Positions 59,064 through 64,000 of a stretch of DNA of 64,000 bases are shown one piece after another (positions within the stretch are counted from its first letter, which is position 1; the number at the start of each line of letters is the position of its first letter). The DNA is from Gnetum montanum (taxonomy: Eukaryota > Streptophyta > Gnetopsida > Gnetales > Gnetaceae). The translations under genes were made by a program, and so were the position numbers. A model generated the notes under the pieces. It ran no database searches. It saw nothing but the letters and a program-made list of their open reading frames with translations, and had not been told where the DNA came from. The DNA is taken from assembly GCA_015680685.1 (NCBI GenBank), contig MNCI01008581.1, positions 610,379 through 674,378 on the forward strand, written 5' to 3'.

Positions 59064-59923
59064 TGATGAATCATGTTTTTCATAGGCTTCAATATCGAAG
59101 TGACCGTGATATCGGGTATGAAATATCGCGACCCAAGATGCGATCTCGAGTACACAATATCACGAGGTACTCTCGGGCCTATAAATATAGCCCTTGGGTA
59201 CATGATTCAGAAGTAGTTTTTGAAGTCAAGTAGTGCAATTCTTGTACTTTGTCTATTCGAGAGTTAGAATATTTTCCAAGTTCCTACAGTAGGAGGTCTA
59301 AATGTAATCAAATCTTTATTCAAGAATTTATGTACCTAAACACACCATTGTATTGGCAATAAAGACAAGCTCTTTGATTCATCCTTATAACACTTGATAC
59401 TTTCTTTCTTTCTTTATGCATTTATATATTGTGATTTCATATAATTCACATTTAATGTTATTCATTTAGCAATTAATTTTGATTAATTAAGAAACTAATC
59501 AAAATACACAAGCACAACCCCTTTGAATGTACATGTAACACTTGGTAGCTCAGAACTGGCTAGCGTTTGACAACCCAGTAGTGTCTACATGAAGTTCAAG
59601 ATGTGTTTGGGAAGTGGGGACAGTTACTTGTGTTAGGTTAGATTAGAAAATAGTTCACTTAGAAATTAATTACTCTCACCTTCATTATTTTTTTAGGAAA
59701 TCAAATTGATAAAACATAAAATGATAAAAATATTATGCCTTAGTCACACTTAACCATATACTTGCATTTCACAAGTGAGACTAGAAAGACAACAAACGAA
59801 CAACACAAACTCACTATTTAGCTCTAGCATACTTGGTAATTAAACTCTACAGAATTTGATCGAATCACATGTAAACACTTGTGATTCATATGGTTGGGTG
59901 TAGGAGTGCCTCACTGCTCATCA
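59064..59923 (+). repeat. Gy-C 3' LTR
   Basis: 860 bp, TGATGAATCATG to CTCATCA. TATA box at 59178-59190, AATAAA at 59358-59363. One gatatt unit fewer than the 5' LTR, and less CpG decay in the cluster (aatatcgcgacc, gcgatctcgag). Confidence 0.92.
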
Positions 59924-59928
59924 GTTGG

Positions 59929-61030
59929 TGTGTCCCTGATGCTAATCAACTGCATGTTTTCTAGGATGCTCATGTTGGTCCTTGTGGGGTTTACTATGCT
60001 AGGAGATGCATGACCATTAAAATATTGATGGTAGGGTATTATAGGCCAACAATTTTCAAGGATGCTCACTAATTTTTCCACTCTTGCGAATGCTGCCAAT
60101 GAGATGGTGGAATGACTACTTGAATGGAGGGACCTTAGCATTGGATTCAACAACTAGAACCCTTTGACATATGGGGCATTGACTTCATGGGTCCCATCAT
60201 GTCCATGTTAAATGGAAAGGTGTACATTATAGTTTCTATTGACTATTGTATGAAATGAGTGGAAATAGTAGCCATCATCAACTGTACATCTTCTACTGAT
60301 GCTTAATTTGTGCAATGGAATGTTGTAAAAAAGTTTGGTGTGCCACATGAATTAACATCTAATAATAGAACCCACTTTACAAGCACTACCTTTTGGAATC
60401 TCATGTAGTTCTTGGGGATTGAGCATAAATTAATAGCACCTTACCTTCCCCAAGCCAATGGCCAAGCTAAGGTTACAAATAGGGAAATCACAAAATTCCT
60501 AACAAGAATAGTTAGCAAATCTAGTAGGGATTGGAGCACAAAACTCAATGATGCCCTTTGAGCCTACCACTATAACTGTAAGCTTCCTATATGCTACTCT
60601 CCCTATGAGCTCATGTACAGAAAATTGCCAATTCTTCCTATTCAATCTAAGCTTTGTATACTCTCAACAACCAATGACCTCACACTTGACTTCAGTCTAG
60701 CACAAAATGAAAGATTGATGAATCTCAACTTGCTAGATGAAATTTGATTGGTGGATCTATCATCTAACAAGTTATACAAGGAATTTAACAAAAAGTGCCA
60801 TGACCTTAGACTTAGGAAAGTCAAATTTCAACTGGGAGGTAAGGTCCTCTTCTAGAACTACACACATGTACCTCAATGACTAAGCTCTAGACATTGTGGG
60901 AAGGACATTATATCATTTACAAAATTTTTTCTTCTAGGGTCATGTTGATCTACAAACCTGAGAGCCTGAACAAGAAGCAATTGATCAACTTACAACAAGT
61001 CAAAGCTTTCCACGAGCCTAAGTAAGCTAG
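59929..61030 (+). pseudogene. Gy-B integrase (continuation after Gy-C)
   Basis: It resumes CVPDANQLHVF, then MVGYYRPTIFKDAH. The core has FDIWGIDFMGPIMSMLNGKV (first Asp), TSNNRTHFTS (second Asp lost) and PYLPQANGQAKV (Glu replaced by Lys). The C-terminal part reads LRLRKVKFQLGGKVLF. So two of the three DDE residues are gone. It matches the Gy-C integrase along its length. Confidence 0.85.
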
Positions 61031-63066
61031 TGCAACAAACACCTCATCAGATGGATAACCATGCTCAATCTTTCAGATCTCCTCCTTTCAACTTAGTCAT
61101 GGGGGAGATGACCATCCATGTTAACTATATAAGTGGCTCCTTAGTTTTTCTAATTTTTTTTACATATTTTTTTACACCTTGTTATTTTTACAACTTTTTT
61201 TTTACACCAACTTTATGTTACACCTTTTTCTTACATTATTAATATTTTCCAATTTTTGTTTTACAACATCATTAGTATGTTTTATTTTTCTTAAATATTT
61301 TGTAATTTCTTGTATAATTTTCCTTATTTTAGTGTGATGTTATTGTTGTGTTTTAATAATAATATGCCTTATTTCCAACTAGGTATAGTGTGGTTTGTTT
61401 GATACGGTCATATGCTATTTAGTTATTTAATTATTGATGTCTAGATTCTAGCTTTGAATTTTGTTACTGATAACTAGGACATGGTTTATTTTTTATGAAA
61501 TAGGTAGTGAGTCCACAACATCTAGCCATCCACAAATTCTATGGTTTTCCTTGTTCTAGAAGTATGAGGTCCCTATGACATTAATAAAAATTTAACAAAC
61601 TTGTGACCTTGGTAGTTTCTAGACTTGGAAATGATTCAAAGGTTTGAATAGGGTGTGACTTCAAGGGAATTTAGTGCCCTTTGTACCTTTTTATTTACTT
61701 TGTTACATGTGTGTTTTCATGGATTTCTTACCATTCCATGTTGAACAATAATAGTAATTTGAATAAGTCTTTGCATGGTGTGGTTCCGATTTCAAAAAAA
61801 AAAACAAAACAAAAAAAGCTGATGAGAATTTAAAGCACATCCCTTAGACAAAATAAGCAAGGTACAAGCACTTATTATGGGACTAAAAAGACATGTTATC
61901 CATGCATGAAGGACCTCTCTAACTAAGGCCCTATCTCACTTCCAACTTCTCTTTTCTTCTTAAAATAAGGAATGGTGATTGTTTTGTGGAAGTACTCTTG
62001 TGTCTCAAGGGGGTGGATTGGTCTTAGAATGGAAATGCAAAGTCATTGAACATGGTTGGTTTTGATCTAGACTAAGGATATGGTCATTTAACTACAAAAT
62101 TCATAAGGGAATTCATGTAACCTTAATTGGGAACTCCATTTCACACACTCTCTAATCTATCTATGCTTTCCATGCCTCACTTCACTGCCGATGTTCATGT
62201 TCTTGTTTGATGTATCAAAATTCTTAGGTAGTTTCTTCCAGGATTTCATACTTAACTTTTCATAACCATTAATCACTCATGGGGCCCATAGACTCCTTGG
62301 TCTAAGGTTATGCAAGGGCAACAAGGGAATGTGCCTTCTTTGGGGAGGATCCACTTACATATCTTTTGGTTGGGTTAGTTAAGTTCTTTATTCTTAAACA
62401 TTATCACAATCAAATTATTTTGTGTGTCCCATTAATGACATCTAATTATGCATATCTTCATAAATTTTTTCAATGAAATCCTATTTTTCTTGTTTCTGTA
62501 AAATCTTTAACCCTCTTGAAGTATTTCCTCGAGTTTGGACTTTTTATAATTTTGTAATGGGCCTTTTATCCATTTCGCGTCATTTTTTTAGCCTTCCCAC
62601 TAACAATATTAAAGAAATCAATCCATAATAATCACAACCTATCCAAGTGTAACTACCAATGAGACAAGCTATCTAAAAGCTATACATTACACCTTCCACA
62701 CTAATCTACAATTTTGTTATGATTGCAATGGAAACCCTGAATTGGAAGTAGGACAATTGTCACTAAGGAAGAAGTAGTAGTACAATGTGATGAGGACCCT
62801 TCATGATCATTGAATCTTCTCTCTTACTCTTTAGTTTCCAAAGGATTTGGATGTTAATTTTAGCTAGGATGTTCAATTCTATTGTTGAGAACATCCAATT
62901 TTATAAAAGATTGTAAATTTGTATACTTGAGCACTTACAATCTATTTTCTCCATCTAAGTGAGTTTTCATGTCAGTCAATAATCTCATACCTTCCTAATA
63001 TTTTGTAAAGGACTTATTCCTCCTTTTGTTCACTCGAGGATGAGTTTTCATTTAGTCATGGGGGTA
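61031..63066 (+). other. Gy-B 3' noncoding region
   Basis: Homologous to 57027-59063, with no ORF supported. It ends in gttttcatttagtcatgggggta, the purine tract before the 3' LTR. Confidence 0.7.
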
Positions 63067-63929
63067 TGATGAACCATATTTTGTCTAGCTCCAATATCAA
63101 AGCCTTGATATTGGGGCCCAAGAAGCAACGTCAAATACTTGATATTGCAAGATGTGTGTTGGCCTATAAATATAGTGCTTGGGCACATGGTTTGAGCATA
63201 TGGTTTTGTCATAGCATAGCAAAGCTCTTGTAGTTTTTTCTCCCTAGAGTTAGAATATTTTCCAAAGTGCTTGCCATAGGAGTCATTGAGTGCATAGATC
63301 TTTATTTGAACACTATTGTACCTAAGCATAGTAGTGTGTGTGGTAATAAAGGCAAGCTTTCTAATCAAACCTTGTAGTGCCTTAGCTGGCTTATGTATTT
63401 TATTCATGCATTTAATGTTCTATGCAATTTCATTTATTGCTTCCAAGTAATTAAGTTAAAGTAAGCTAGCTAGATTAAATAGCAGTTAATTAAGCACATA
63501 AGTACGATCACTTCGAGCATGAGTATGATGCTTGGTAATTCTAACAACACTTAACATTTGGTAGCCCAAAAGCATTATACGTGTTCAAGATGTGCATGAA
63601 AAGTGAGATCGAATACTTATGTTAGGATAGTTAGTTATTAATCAGCAAATAGATTAGTTAAATTCATTCATAAATTAAGGTTCAACTTGGTTTTCATCCT
63701 AGATAGATAAAATATAAAAAAATGATAAAAATCATATGCCTCAATTACACTTGACCATACAACTAAGCTCCAAAAGTGTATTTGGGAAGACAACAATTCG
63801 TCATGATTAGATTTCACATCCTAGAACTAGTATACTTAGGAACTTAAGGTCTACAGAATTTGACCAAATCGCATGTGAATGCTTGTGATTCATATGGTTG
63901 AGTGTAAGGGAGTACTTATCTACTCATTA
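63067..63929 (+). repeat. Gy-B 3' LTR
   Basis: 863 bp, TGATGAACCATA to CTCATTA. It carries caatatca/gatattgg words, a TATA box at 63163-63175 and AATAAA at 63345-63350. It is followed by the target duplication GCTAA. Confidence 0.92.
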
Positions 63930-64000
63930 GCTAAGTTGGAACAAGGAGATTCAAAAAATGGAGCATGTTTGTTCTTGATTAGAGGTGTTATTGTTGTGGT
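63930..64000 (-). mobile_element. Gy-A: continuation right of Gy-B (end of integrase)
   Basis: The reverse complement reads catgctccattttttgaatc then ttccaacttagc, matching the last integrase codons and following sequence of Gy-C near 57007-57045. It joins 24921 across the insertion. The rest of Gy-A pol should lie beyond the window. Confidence 0.75.

Larger units (their letters stand above)
49840..59923 (+). mobile_element. Gy-C: Ty3/gypsy (Athila-like) element, full length
   Basis: LTRs 49840-50705 and 59064-59923. TSD ATTGG (49835-49839) and GTTGG (59924-59928), one mismatch. Complete order PBS, gag, protease, RT, RNase H, integrase, 2-kb 3' noncoding region, purine tract (catgggagta). 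It sits in the integrase of Gy-B, its own relative; the Gy-B reading NGLIHW|CVPDANQLH closes across it. All proteins have in-frame stops. Confidence 0.92.
24922..63929 (+). mobile_element. Gy-B: Ty3/gypsy (Athila-like) element with two nested elements
   Basis: LTRs at 24922-25767 and 63067-63929; perfect TSD GCTAA at 24917-24921 and 63930-63934. Internal order: PBS, gag, protease, RT, RNase H, integrase, a 2-kb noncoding region, purine tract. Tat-1 splits gag at 27617/46508 and Gy-C splits integrase at 49839/59929. With both removed the element is about 10,029 bp, almost the same as Gy-C (10,084 bp). The PBS resembles the tRNA-Asp type, and the long 3' noncoding region and single RNase H suggest the Athila branch; that placement is tentative. 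The proteins are broken by many stops. Confidence 0.9.

Overview
This is plant nuclear DNA from a seed plant with a large, repeat-rich genome. It is AT-rich and CpG-poor, and nearly all recognisable coding sequence belongs to plant-type retroelements (Ty3/gypsy, Ty1/copia, LINE, SINE). I cannot name the species. There is no bacterial operon structure, no CRISPR array, and no rRNA or tRNA gene that I can support. Every retroelement frame carries in-frame stops, so they are annotated as pseudogenes.

Layout. (1) 1-6420: worn gypsy 3' sequence, a stop-riddled coiled-coil ORF (2003-4313), a truncated LTR (4559-5168) and an unclassified C-rich block. (2) 6421-11680: the only stretch that looks like ordinary low-copy DNA, with one leucine-rich-repeat gene fragment (9202-9470) and an AT-rich remainder. 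(3) 11690-23130: a LINE on the minus strand. A SINE with a perfect 14-bp target duplication sits in its 3' end. A copia element (Cop-1, 12971-21534) splits its reverse transcriptase; Cop-1 keeps gag but has no visible pol and itself carries a gypsy solo LTR. (4) 23131-24921 and 63930-64000: two halves of a minus-strand gypsy element (Gy-A). (5) 24922-63929: a plus-strand gypsy element of the same family (Gy-B, perfect TSD GCTAA) inserted into Gy-A. Its gag is split by a giant Tat-lineage element (Tat-1, 27618-46502, perfect TSD GTGAT). Its integrase is split by a third family member (Gy-C, 49840-59923, TSD ATTGG/GTTGG). With the insertions removed, Gy-B is about 10.0 kb, the same size as Gy-C.

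The most unusual object is in Tat-1. Between protease and reverse transcriptase, where this class normally has at most a short intron, lies a 6.5-kb segment with an antisense, eight-exon gene (33933-37902). It has seven canonical GT-AG introns. Exons 1-3 resemble the FCP1/NIF type of HAD phosphatase, with catalytic residues lost. Upstream of its start lies a dense array of about 30 degenerate copies of CTCACGCTG, and the same word recurs in the Tat-1 LTRs and leader.

A second theme links the families. Each carries a private cluster of one short word, mostly CpG-containing and often palindromic, in its LTR upstream of a TATA box: AAGACGTCTT in Cop-1, CGATATCG in the Gy family, CTCACGCTG in Tat-1. 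The visible variants are mostly the CpG deamination products of one ancestral word. This suggests repeated protein-binding sites in promoters that were later methylated.
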